Notes under the pieces: model-generated
Told to the model about the DNA's origin: nothing
Databases searched by the model: none
The model's input: the letters and a program-made list of their open reading frames with translations, nothing else
Translations under genes and position numbers: made by a program
DNA from: Dipetalonema caudispina
Lineage: Eukaryota > Nematoda > Chromadorea > Rhabditida > Onchocercidae
NCBI GenBank assembly: GCA_013365325.1
Contig: JABVXV010000667.1
Span: 1-16,732 of the forward strand
Direction of reading: 5' to 3'
DNA length: 16,732 bases
Part shown: positions 1 to 10,600 of the stretch, one piece after another
How the letters are laid out: every line of letters starts with the position of its first letter
How positions within the stretch are numbered: position 1 is the stretch's first letter

Positions 1-119
<119 letters not shown>

Positions 120-602
120 GCAGAACATTAATTAATTATTTATAGTTCTTTTCATTTTTTACCAATAAAAATTCCATTAATGGGGGTGAATGGTAAATAA
201 TTAATGAGAGAATAGTACCAAATAATTATTTGTTATTGGAAATTATTATGAGATAGATAAAAATGGAAACGAAAAAAAAAGAACGAAATATTTGATATCT
301 TTTTCACTATATTGACATTTCTGATTGAAAAAAAAAACGTATTTTCCGATTGAAATTAGGAAAATATGACAATGCCGAATGAAAGAAAAAAATATCTGTA
401 AGAATTTGCCTTCGTTAGAAGAAATGGAAGTCTAATAAGAAAAGTAAAATATTGAATAAATTTAAAATTAATAGAATAAGAGAATGAAGAAATGGATACT
501 AATAAAAATAAAAAAAAAAAAAGAAAGAAGCCATCTTATATATTTTAATAGTTATATTTGATATTTTTGGAATTGAATTTAATGTAATTTATGAAATTTC
601 AG
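120..602 (+). other. intron upstream of the CUB-domain exon
   Basis: This AT-rich stretch has many A-runs and stop codons in all frames. No exon was recognised in it. It ends with the acceptor AATTTCAG at 595-602, just before the CUB exon, so it is read as an intron whose donor is off the left edge. Confidence 0.6.
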
Positions 603-757
603 TATTAAAGTAACTAATTGCAGTTGCACGACCAAAATATGTACCATCAAAAGTGATACGCCAGCTGTATTAGTACAATTTCGTGCCAGACAAACCAATA
701 ATATTCATTCAACTAGTCGTTTTTCGGCTAAATTTGTCATCTTACCCTTATCATCAG
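603..757 (+). CDS. exon: C-terminal part of a CUB-like domain
   Basis: The acceptor is TTTCAG at 597-602 and the donor is CAG then GTAGGT at 758. The exon begins with the last base of a split codon and ends with the first base of the next. It encodes 51 whole codons, including N-C-S-C, I-C, VLVQFRAR and RFSAKFVIL. The final motif matches the closing beta strand of CUB domains (GFxAxF/Y). Confidence 0.75.
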
Positions 758-3431
758 GTAGGTAAAATTTTCATTTTTTTTCTCTCTCTTCCCTCTCTGT
801 CTCTCTCCCTCTCCTCGTTTTTCTCTCTTTCTCTCAAAAATTCTAATTTTGTTTTCAATTTTCATTCAGTTTTCCCTTTTTTTTTTTATTCCATTAATCG
901 CTATCAATTTAATACTTTTTTTGAAATGTTTCCGTAAAATTTTATAAATTAATCGATTAGGAATAATAATTAGATTAATGAAAATAAACTCTGAAATTTT
1001 TGGTTAATTAAATAAGCAAATGATTTTTATTATCTGATAATTTGTAGGTTAAAAAAAGAGAAAAACGTTATCAAGTTAATTAGCTTATCAGTGATCTAAT
1101 TAAATCAGTAAAGCTGAAGTGCTAAATAAGGAAACAGTTAATGTATAAATTTGAATTATTATTTTAGCTTGAAAATGGATTTTGAATATTAAATTTTCAG
1201 TACTCGAAAAATTTGCTTTGCTTCCATATTCATTATTATGCGATAAATAGTTAAATATTTTTATTTGCATGATAAGAACGATATTCCCTACTCTGAAAAG
1301 AAAAACAAAGAAATGTGAAATCAATTGTTTATGATCATCAGCAATTCGATTTTTAATTTCCTTTTTAAATTAAACCTAAAAATTTCTTTTTTCAGAAGAA
1401 CTTTTTTGTTCACTAAAAGCCGAAAAACCAAATAAAAGGTTACCAATAATAAATTAAAATTTATTACTTCAGTTATTATCCTAGCATGGTAATATTGTCT
1501 TTATTTTTTTTACTGTTAATGGTAAAATGGAAGGCAAAATAATTTGTTTATCGTGTCCGAAAATGTGATGAACTTGCAAAAAAAGAGAGGAAATTTTCAA
1601 TGGAAGCTTAAATTCGAAATTTAGTGTCCGAAAATTTTGGAATTTTAAAAAAGAAAATTTCTGGTAGATCGTCTTTTATTTTTTTCTTTTTTGTGATAAT
1701 TACAAAATGCTACTTAATTTTGTGCAGTTGTTAGTTAATTTGATGAAAATATTAATGGATCCAATCAAGGCTTTTTTGATATTTTTAGAATTTAATTAAA
1801 ATTTTTGCAAGAATTTACTCTAACTTCTTTACTAACGACGCTGGCTGCTAATTGATTATTTCGATTATTTATCATGAAGCAAAATTAAAGTAAGCTGATC
1901 GGAAATTATCCAATGTGTTTTGGTGGATGATTGATTTGATTAGCCAATTAACTGATTAGTTAGGAAAAACTCGATATCTTTGTTGATGATTAATTCAAAT
2001 ATAAGGTTTTATTAGAAAACAGAAAATTCTTATTTGAAATCAATAAATATTCGCAGGATATACGAAAAACTTAAGCGTACAACGATAGATGATGACATGA
2101 AATATAATCTTATCATTAAATTAATTAAGCTTAATTAGTGGCTTAATTGTTGACGTTCTGAATTTTTTTCGTGATACTAATGGATGTCTGGAAAAAAAAC
2201 TGCTTGTTATTCTGATGCTAACTATCAAAAATATGAAGATAGATAACCGGAATCTGTTATTCTCATACTAATTAACCGAAGTACAGAAAGAGATATCCGT
2301 TAACTAGCAAAAAGAATAGACATAGATATCCGGAATTTGTTATTTTAATGCTAATTAGCAGGAAAGAAAAGAATGAAAAAATGGAAAGAGATATTTAACA
2401 CATAGTTTTATTATTTTAATGCTAATCGGTAACGATACGGAAAGATCTTTTTCGAGTTTTTTGAAATATGTAATTATAAATGGATCGACCATTTGAAGTG
2501 GAATAAATTTGAGGAAATTTTTCAAACTTTCAAATTAATTCAATGGCTAGATTAATCTTTCCTGTTTTTTTTTTTTTTTTTTTGAAACGAAATGCTTCAC
2601 TGAACTCACTTGTTTCATTAAATTTTTCAACAGAAAAGTTCTGCCATTTAAAATTGTTTGACATTATTTTTTTTTTGAATCTAAATATTCGCTTTATGAA
2701 AAATTTCACTTTAATTAACTTTGGGAAATTTAGTTTGAAAAGTAGGATATTGCAAATTTTATTTTAAATTTAGTTTTATTCTTTATTTCACGTTTTCTTT
2801 TTCTTTTTTTTGCTTTGCAAATGAAATTTATTTTTTTCTTTTCGTAATATTTGTTTTCGCTATTTCTTTTTTCTTGTTTTTTAAAACAATCTTTTCGGAT
2901 GGTTTTTTTTTTTAGATGGTAAAATAGAATAAATATCAAATATTCATAAATCGTTTACAATTTATTTTTTTTTTTTGCCTAATATAAAATGGAAAGAGAA
3001 AGTAAAATGATTGAAATTTGAACTATTTCTTTTTTATCTTAAAAAATTTTTTCAAAAAAAAAAAAAAAATTGTAAAGGCATAAATTAATAATTTCATCTC
3101 TTTTCCAAAAAACTAATTTACTAATATCATGAAATTTGTTACGTCAAGAAATCTTTTTCAAAGTAATAAATTTTAATTTCTTTCATAATTAATGGAAATT
3201 TTGTCAAATATAAATGTAAATTAATTTGAGTCATTAATATCAGTCATAAAGTATGATAAATGCTCTAAACTGTATGAATAGGATAATAAAGCTTTATTCC
3301 GGAAATTAGTGTGAAAGAACCGGAAAGAGTGCAACGAGGAAGAATACAGAAGAAAGCTGATAATTGTGCATAATAGTAAAAGTGATGTACACATAATTAA
3401 TTAATAGGTGTGTGTGTATGTATATGTGTGT

Positions 3432-3463
<32 letters not shown>

Positions 3464-3842
3464 AACTGCTTATAAATGATAATAAGAAATCAATGAATTA
3501 CGGGTTACTTCATATTCAATTCTTCAATATTCGCAGAATAATATTATTTAATTTCCCCACCATTTACAGTTGCAACACACACATGACTATAAATATGTAA
3601 TATTATTATATAGTATTATTGTCTAAATTTACTGCCAAAATAAAGTAATACTAAAAGATAGCACTATCGATTGATAACAATGTTGTAAAATGAAGGGAAG
3701 AACTTATTAATGTCGTAACAAATTATATAGATAATTTTAAATGTCCCATAAAATTTCATATTGTTTGAAGAGAGCATTAACAATTGAACTTTTGCATCAT
3801 ATGCTATGATGAATTTTATGATAATCAGGAAAGAAAAGTTTC

Positions 3843-3933
<91 letters not shown>

Positions 3934-5451
3934 GAATTGATTTGTATTATGATGGAAAAGATATTTATTTATAAATAAATGTTAATAAATATAGCTATGT
4001 AATCAGTAATGTTGATGATAACAATGGTAATAATATTGATAATGATAATAATAATAATGGTGACAATAATGATAATGATAATAATGATAATGATAATAAT
4101 AATAATGATAATATTGATAATGATAATAATAATAATAATAATAAATAATAATAATAGATAAAAAATACTAAGTAATATTCTTCATAATTTTCAGCTAATT
4201 AATTACATCATTCCTTATCATTGATCAGTGTTCTTTACAGATAAAAGTGGCGCTGTGCTAGTTGCTCTTTGGATACTTCTGATAACATTTATCGCGGTAT
4301 TTATCGTTTTCGCTGTCATCATCTATTTGTATTGCATGAAGAAGAAATTGCTGTTTTTTCAACTTCTAACAAATCTTAGGAGTAAAAGTTAGTTAATTAG
4401 TTTGCTTAATGAATTATATCATTTATATAAACTAGTTATAGATTTATGTCATCGAAATGCTTCAATTATTAAATTTCTACGTTGTATTGGTAAATTAATT
4501 AAGATAACATATGTTTGGAAATGCTTTATTCGTTATTTGTAATATTTCCAATCATCGCTATTATCTCAAAAAGCTTTCTAACATTTGAAAATACGGAATT
4601 GAATTAGATTCAATCAAATTAGCACTTCAAATATCACCGATATTGTCAATATTTAATATTATTACAAAATAAAATGCATTGTTTTCTATGGTTTATCAAA
4701 TGTTATGGTATCATATTGTTCAAGCTATCATTTTGCATTTAGAGAATTAAACTGAAGTTTTATTTTTAAGAAATAAATCAACGAGGTAGAATATTGAAGC
4801 AATTTTCCTCATCTTTATCCTCTCCAGTGTTATTATCACTATCGTTATCATCACTATTACCATTATCACATATCATTTTCAATTCACAGCTGGCTTTTTC
4901 CTTTTTTTTTTTTTTGTAAGCAGAACTGAAAATCATACCACTTACATCAGCTACCTGATCTCTTACCACGAAGTGTCCAAGTTCATTCAATATTTCTTAT
5001 CATTATCAATCTTAATTATAATTTTGATCAACATTTATTGCTATCTAATACAAAATATCTAGACTAGAAATTAAACAATGCAGAACCAATCACTGATTCC
5101 GATCCCAATTAAAAGGATAATAATTAATATGATAATTTTCCATTTGTCTATTATCTTCCTTAATTATTGCTTGCTATTATTCTTAATTTCATCAAAAAGA
5201 AAAAGGAAATGACAGGAAAAATTTGATGTAATTTTTAATTTAAAATTGTTGCTAATCAAATAATTTTAATTTATTACACTTAAATAGGTCGTCGCAAAAA
5301 TGGAACGGAATCAAAAGAAAGAAGGATGACACTACCAAATGGTACATTAATAACCTTGGCATGTAGGCCAGGTTATAATGTACCTTCAACGCAACTTAAC
5401 TCATTTGAACGTATGCCAACAATTCTGGAAGAAACTGAAGTCTGTTTTTAA
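603..5451 (+). CDS. CUB-like domain type I membrane protein, 3' end of gene (exons 603-757, 4241-4381, 5288-5451)
   Basis: Three plus-strand exons join in phase to give about 152 residues and a TAA stop at 5449-5451. In order they encode the last 50 or so residues of a CUB-like extracellular domain, one transmembrane helix, and a tail of about 68 residues. Residues 1-51 hold a Cys-rich start (N-C-S-C, then I-C) followed by VLVQFRAR and FSAKFVIL, which match the last strands of the CUB fold. The junction codon GAT (D) comes from G at 757 and AT at 4241-4242, and the second junction codon AGT (S) from A at 4381 and GT at 5288-5289. After the helix comes CMKKK, a stop-transfer signal that places the tail in the cytoplasm. 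The protein ends in V-C-F, which fits a class II PDZ ligand. Nematode receptor-auxiliary proteins such as LEV-10, SOL-1 and NETO/SOL-2 have CUB plus single-helix layouts, but the visible part is too small to choose a family. The N-terminal exons are missing. Confidence 0.72.
2206..2430. repeat. decayed tandem repeat, about four copies
   Basis: A block reading GTTATTCTGATGCTAA, or a close variant, starts at about 2206, 2256, 2339 and 2410. The stretches between copies share the motif AGATATCCGG or AGATAACCGG. The spacing varies (50, 83 and 71 bases), so the array has diverged and lost phase. It lies inside the large intron. Confidence 0.55.
3408..3463. repeat. GT dinucleotide microsatellite
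   Basis: The tract is mostly TG/GT units with four A interruptions (TGTATG, TATATG and a second TGTATG) in its left half. The last 25 or so bases are pure. It lies in the large intron of the CUB-like gene. Confidence 0.95.
3843..3932. repeat. AAT trinucleotide microsatellite, about 30 repeats
   Basis: A pure AAT tract, the same family as the ATT tract at the left edge but in the other orientation. It gives a spurious poly-isoleucine reading frame on the plus strand. It ends about 310 bases before the transmembrane exon. Confidence 0.97.
4012..4159. repeat. mixed GAT/AAT microsatellite
   Basis: Irregular GAT, AAT and GATAAT units with interruptions (GGTGAC, ATATTGAT) follow about 80 bases after the pure AAT tract. 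It ends about 80 bases before the transmembrane exon acceptor, so length changes here would shorten or lengthen the sequence next to that splice site. Confidence 0.9.
4241..4381 (+). CDS. exon: transmembrane helix
   Basis: The acceptor is TTCTTTACAG and the donor is AGGA then GTAAAA. The exon encodes 46 whole codons. Residues 3 to 31 are almost all hydrophobic (SGAVLVALWILL, then TFIAVFIVFAVIIYLY), and CMKKK follows, which is the usual positive stop-transfer end of a type I helix. If the donor were not used, the frame would stop at TAG 4391-4393, giving a much shorter tail. Confidence 0.82.
4382..5287 (+). other. intron between transmembrane and tail exons
   Basis: The intron runs from GTAAAA at 4382 to TTAAATAG at 5287. 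A decayed ATTATC/GATAAT tract lies at about 4825-4870. On the minus strand a 70-codon frame at 4778-4990 has D/N-rich and Lys-rich stretches that the repeat and an A-run explain. No plus-strand exon is seen. Confidence 0.6.
5288..5451 (+). CDS. exon: cytoplasmic tail and stop
   Basis: This last coding exon carries 53 codons plus the TAA at 5449-5451. It starts with a basic stretch (RRKNGTESKERR) and continues with MTLPNGTLITLACRPGYN, then an acidic end (LEETEVCF). Arg and Lys close to the membrane, and Ser/Thr residues as possible phosphorylation sites, are normal for receptor tails. The acceptor is weak (CACTTAAATAG), but the frame joins the previous exon exactly. Confidence 0.75.
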
Positions 5452-5510
5452 ATTAATTTTAAATTATACTTGACATTGAATATGATAACAATTAATGATA
5501 ATATCTATCT

Positions 5511-5516
5511 AATAAA
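5511..5516 (+). promoter_or_regulatory. candidate poly(A) signal AATAAA of the CUB-like gene
   Basis: A canonical AATAAA lies 60 bases after the stop codon. A second one at 5859-5864 is possible and would give a 3' UTR of about 430 bases. Confidence 0.45.
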
Positions 5517-6544
5517 TGATTTGCGTAAGCAAAATTATTAAATTGTAGATTTAGTCAAATCTTGCTAATAATTAAAACTATAAATTATTTTCCTTTGTTG
5601 ATTATCGTTTTTATTTTCAGTAGTCTTATGGAATTGAATTACAATGATCAATACTGCTTTAAAAAATTCATCGTAATTGGATGTGAATTGGATGGATGTG
5701 AATTTTAATTTGGAAAAAAAAAGCAAAAAGAGATAAATTAGCATAACTTTTTGAAAGAAAAAAAAAAAAAAAAAGAAAGAACCATACTTTTTAGTGGAAT
5801 TTTATAGAATGATACTAAAATCATAACCATCAAATTGTGAGTTAACTGAAGCATATACAATAAATTTAGCTTACATCATGATTGTAGCATTTTTTCAAAT
5901 ACTAATATATCATTCATTCATTATATTCGATATTAATCAAATACAACGATTTACTACGATATTGTGAAGTTAATATTTGTTGTTTATTGTTCTTATTGTT
6001 TTGTTTATCGTCAATTAATTAAATTTTTGTTCTTTTACTATTTGCTAAACATATATCGATTAGTATGATGAAAATACTACACATTCAAATATCCTAACAA
6101 TACTAATTGACCAATGGAAACTACTGTGAAAAACTTTCAAATAGAAAATTACAAGAGTATTTGATGTAAATTGTGATATAATTACAAATGAGGTTAAAGA
6201 ATATGAATTTGGAATTCTTTTAAAAAATTTAATTCTTTTACTACTTTAAAAGAAATGTGCAAATATTTAATATTGCATATCGAATATAGTTATTACATCA
6301 AATAATATCACTGGAAGGAGTTAATTTTCCATGGAAAAAAAATTTTTGAGAATGTTAAGAATGTTGTCCTATCTTCGTCATTCCCTATTAGATATGATAT
6401 AATTTCTATATTCGGCTGCAATTGGTTCCGTCTGCAAAAATTGGTCAAGGGAATTATTTGCAATAAAATTTGATTTTTGAGAAATTGATTTCTAAAAGTT
6501 AAATGGTGATTCTTAATTTCTGGCTTTTAATTTAGGAAATAAAT

Positions 6545-6575
6545 AGTTCAGTGTTACTGTAAGTAACACTGAACT
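6545..6575. repeat. perfect inverted repeat, 13-bp arms
   Basis: The arms AGTTCAGTGTTAC (6545-6557) and GTAACACTGAACT (6563-6575) are exact reverse complements around a 5-base loop, TGTAA. This would form a tight hairpin in DNA or RNA. It is too short to be a normal microRNA precursor, and no T-run follows directly. Confidence 0.9.
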
Positions 6576-7377
6576 TGTTTCGAATTCATAAATTTCCATT
6601 GCTACTCGGGTTGTAGTTGACTTATTTGAAATTATCCACCTATTATTTCGGTTCGTAATAACTTTGCCTTTATTATTTTTTTTTTTTTACATAGAACTAT
6701 TGGCAGCATTTTATGTTATTATTTCCTGTCCCATGTTTAGATGGGCTGACAGATGATCAAATCTAGAATGATTCCCGAAATTAAGCAATCAAACATGCTA
6801 TCCTCATAAGGTGTGTAGAAATCAGCAACATTCCTTAGATCTGAAGACCATGTTGTTATGGATCTGTGAATTGAATGACATTGAGAATGCTTAACATCAA
6901 ATTGCTTTTTTAAATTTCAGTACGATGCATAACAAATTTCAGAAAATAAAAAACATATATACATATATCAGTTATATACATACATGCCTATCATCACAAG
7001 ATGTCATATTGAAGATATAAAGATACAACAGATATGTAACACAACTTTTTTTGAAAATATACACAAGAGAATAATGGAATTTAACAGAAGCAAAAAGTTA
7101 TAAAATTCAAGAAAATGAAGTAAGTCTACAATAGCAAAACCTCCAACACTCACACAGTACTTTTAGTTTTGCAATCTACGTTATCTGAGTTTTTACGCAG
7201 CGCTCTCGATGTTAATCAATTCACAGGTCCATAACGACGTAGTATTCAGACGTAAGCAATGTAGCTTACTTCTACAATTTAACTATACGTCCAGGTAAAA
7301 TTAACAGTAATACGTCTAATTAATTTTATCGAATTATGCAAAATTCTGAAGATCTCTAAAGCCCGGTATTCAAAACA

Positions 7378-7443
7378 ACAGATTAATCAGACACAATAAA
7401 AAAGGTAGTAACAGATTAATCAAACACAATAAAAAAGGTAGTA
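7378..7443. repeat. 33-bp tandem duplication
   Basis: Two adjacent 33-base units, 7378-7410 and 7411-7443, begin ACAGATTAATC and end AAAAAAGGTAGTA. They differ by one base (CAGACAC against CAAACAC). They lie 86 to 151 bases beyond the ASB3-like stop codon, in or just past its 3' UTR. Confidence 0.93.
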
Positions 7444-7492
7444 CAAGTCTGCGAGGAAAAAAAAAAGGAAAGAAAAAACAACAATTGGCAAT

Positions 7493-7498
7493 TTTAAT
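7493..7498 (-). promoter_or_regulatory. candidate poly(A) signal ATTAAA of the ASB3-like gene
   Basis: Read on the minus strand this is ATTAAA, about 31 bases after the TAG stop, followed within 30 bases by a T-rich stretch. No canonical AATAAA is closer, so the call is tentative. Confidence 0.3.
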
Positions 7499-7528
7499 TC
7501 AAAAGCAATCTGAAGGTTTAGAGACGAG

Positions 7529-7687
7529 CTAACTCGGGAGTAATTCTTCTGGAATAGGATGAAAAGTCATGTAATCTCTCATGGATTTCGGAATAGGAAG
7601 ATCATCCAAAAACCGACCATGTAAGAGTTTTGATGTCCGAAAACATTTCCGCACAGCAAGACGACATAAATGTAAAAGTGTTGGAAC
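7529..7687 (-). CDS. ASB3-like exon 13: SOCS box and stop
   Basis: The acceptor ATTTTAG leads straight into VPTLLHLCRL, which matches the VPSLTHLCRL start of the ASB3 SOCS box. The BC box is the LLHLCRLAVR segment and the Cul5 box is LPIP (residues 545-548), followed by KSMRDYMTF. The TAG stop is at 7531-7529. Confidence 0.92.
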   Translation of the reverse strand, partial: VPTLLHLCRLAVRKCFRTSKLLHGRFLDDLPIPKSMRDYMTFHPIPEELLPS

Positions 7688-10600
7688 CTAAAATACAAAA
7701 TCTGAACATATGAAATACTACCGTTCATCAATTTTCTTGAAAAAAAGATTGTATATGTAAAGTTATTGTGAAATAAAGCCTACCAAGGGTCAAGCAAACA
7801 TACTTCTTTCTACTGGTAAAACTTTTGGAGAACTCTCCAGAATGATGCAAGTATTGCCATATGGGCTTAATAATAATGGGAAGCGCCCCTCATTCTATCA
7901 TCTTCCTAGTAATCAGAATTTCTCCAAACCATGAGGTCAAATTTCGCTATCTAAATAGTGCTGATGACTTATGCATTACCTTAGGTTGAGCACCAATGAC
8001 TTCCATCATTTCATTACAACAATTTGGAATACCAGGCGAAAAAAGCAACAGTAGTTTCATCAGTTTATCAACATCCGTAACATATGTTGTCTGCATAACA
8101 TCATACATCAGCGAATAGCCATTGCTACATCTGCACCAATTCTAAAATGGAAAATGACACTGAAGCAATCAAAAGCACTCCGTATACCTAAATTTGGCCA
8201 TTAATTAAGTCGAAAATTAAATAAAAAGCAGCACAGTTTCATTTTAAAATGTACTCACGATGGCTGTTTGTTCGCACTAATTATTGTTCACACAAATTCT
8301 ATCGATCTAGCCAGTGGTGATACTCAAATAGATTTAGTATAGGATAAATATGTAGTCATAGACTGGAAGTTTATGAATTGTGAACAATGAGTGGTAGGGA
8401 AGCTACCGAAAATTGAATCTAAGCTTTTAAAGCACAGAAAATGACTTAGTGATCATTTATTTACCTTCAAAGCTGGATCCAAACCACAGCTCAAAAGTAA
8501 AAGTAGCTGTCGCCGATTACAGGTACCCAAGGCACTAACCAATGCATCCGGCACATCGCATGTCCGCTCAACACTAAAATCTATTTTTCTTATAAAATTA
8601 AATCCAAAAAAATTTCTAAAACAACAAACAAGATTCCTTCCTTTTGAATCATTTTTCATGTTTATTTTGATCTGAAAAAAAGAAAGGTAGAACTAATGCG
8701 GACGAAAAGAGAAGAAAAAGCGAAAAGTTTTACCGAATTTTCACACTTCTAAAATTTTCGGCCTTGCTATTTTGTGCTAAATTACAAATTATATTTAAGA
8801 ATTCCACAATTTTTTGACATTAAAGTTCAGGAACTTTAATGCTAACGATAACTTAGACATCTTTCTATTTAAGACTAAATACATTACCTCATAGCATTGA
8901 TGTCAACGTCGTTTTCTAAAAATTTGTATAGGATAACAGGATCGATTCGATTTCGAAACGCGAACAAAAATGGGGAAAAACAGTTCTTCACATATGTCAT
9001 CTAAATAAAAACATTGAAAGAAGCATATACTCATCGGAATTTTTGGATTGAAATAAACAGAAAAAATCGAGTAATTAAGATTTCGGAAAAATGACAAAAT
9101 ATTAATAGCACTTTAGCTGCACAAGACAGAAAGGATAGAATGCGTAAGTTAAAAATAGTTTGATTTCTTTAGATAATTAATGAAAAAAGTGCACCTTAGC
9201 GCCAGCTTTAAGAAGTCTTTCAACAATTGAAGTGTATCCTTTTCGAACGGCTTCACGTAAAGGCGTATGATATCGACGAGAAAATAATGGCCGCAAATAT
9301 GGAATGATCATGCCAACTGGTTCACACGAACACATAGGGACCTGAAACGGTGACTTTATGCAGTATATAACTGTCATTTCTTTATCAACATTGTCTTTAA
9401 AAATTTTATGCGTTCTGATGATATATGACTACGGCTATATCAACCATAATCTTCTGTGAATATCAGCGTGTCAGAAACCTTCTGCAGGAAACCTGCGTTC
9501 ATAAATGATCAAATTGAATATAGTTGCATATTCAGATAAAATAATGAGAAATTTGAACCTCGGTCGAAAAACCGGCATCGAGCAACAAACAAATAGATTC
9601 ATATGATCCACTATATGCAGCTGCTGATACTGGATCGACCTGGAAGCTATCTTCCTATCAATAAAATAATTAAACTTTGTAAAGCATCAAAAGAGCATAA
9701 ATGACTATAGCTATATCATAGCCCAATTCGTTTCATTAGGTCTCGTGTTGATTTCTGGAGATCGCATTAAAATTAAACAGCACTTAATTTAATTTAATAA
9801 TAACTGAACCAATGTTACCGCATCCTTTTCTCATTGAGGAATAAATGAATCCAAGTGCTATGATAGAATTACTTTTAAAAAACAAACCAAGAAAATGATA
9901 AATCAAAACTAACTTCTGTTTCCTTCAACATTTCTTTATTAACATGAGGTATAAGTAGCTCCACACATTTAGGGTGATTGTTTAGGGCTGCAGCAGCAAT
10001 TGCATGTACTCGGCTACCATCATCGCCCCAAACAGGATGCTGAGTTAAGTTGCAATCCGCTCCGTGACTTATTAGTAATAGAAGAATCTGTAAAAAACAT
10101 GTTAAGGTTCCAGTATAATCATAGTGTCCTGCAGACGATTATTACCAGCTTTATTCAATTAATTCAATTCGGTGAATTCCGTAAACAAGGTTTTCTTGGT
10201 GTTTGCTATACATCCCTAAAATTTCTCAGAAATACACTTTTCTGCTGTTTGGAAAACTTACATCCTCAAATCCAGCATCAGCAGCAGCCATGATACAAGT
10301 TAATCCATTCTCCACTGATATATTAGCCAGTTCTGCTGCTCTATCTAAATTAAAATCAAATACTCCACTTATCCGTGTTCAAGAAGCAATAAAAAATACA
10401 AACAACTGAATTATATATATAAGTGATGAGTTAATCATGTAGAAACTTGAATATAAATTGTGGCCTTCAATTTAACTCAAAACTGAAACATGCTACTAAT
10501 TTTTATTTCCGTTTCAGCACAAAATGTGACTAGTAATTAAGACGATAATCAGAAACGAAAATAAGCGATTAAGTCAATTTAAACTTTTCGGAAGCATTTC

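Larger units (their letters stand above)
758..4240 (+). other. 3.5-kb intron rich in simple repeats
   Basis: The donor GTAGGT is at 758 and the acceptor TTCTTTACAG ends at 4240. The intron holds a pyrimidine-rich TCTC tract (about 778-835), many T-runs, a decayed tandem repeat (about 2206-2430), a GT tract, an AAT tract and a mixed GAT/AAT tract. The short open frames here are low-complexity and I see no further exon, although the two flanking exons join in phase without one. Confidence 0.65.
5517..7528. other. intergenic space between convergent genes
   Basis: About 2 kb of AT-rich DNA separates the 3' ends of the CUB-like gene and the ASB3-like gene. It holds A-runs (5757-5774), the hairpin at 6545-6575, TA-rich sequence at 6950-6990, the 33-base duplication near 7400, and weak open frames on the minus strand. 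No convincing gene or tRNA was found. Confidence 0.6.

Noticed and set aside
683..937. 84-residue plus-strand frame rich in Ser, Leu and Phe
   Set aside because: It begins inside the CUB exon in another frame and is then translated from a TCTC pyrimidine tract in the intron.
3784..3978. Plus-strand frame of 64 residues with a long isoleucine run
   Set aside because: It is a translation of the AAT microsatellite; there is no coding signal outside it.
6310..6530. Minus-strand stretch of about 72 codons without a stop
   Set aside because: It has no start codon near its beginning and no recognisable motif, and open runs of this length are expected a few times by chance in this much sequence.
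6740..6800. 5S rRNA-like sequence (CCGAAATTAAGCAA, and AGATGGGCTGAC nearby)
   Set aside because: The two 5S-like blocks are in the wrong order and the sequence around them does not match 5S rRNA, so chance is more likely.
10000..10409. Two plus-strand frames of 97 and 68 residues
   Set aside because: They are antisense shadows of ASB3-like exons 6 and 7 and the intron between them.
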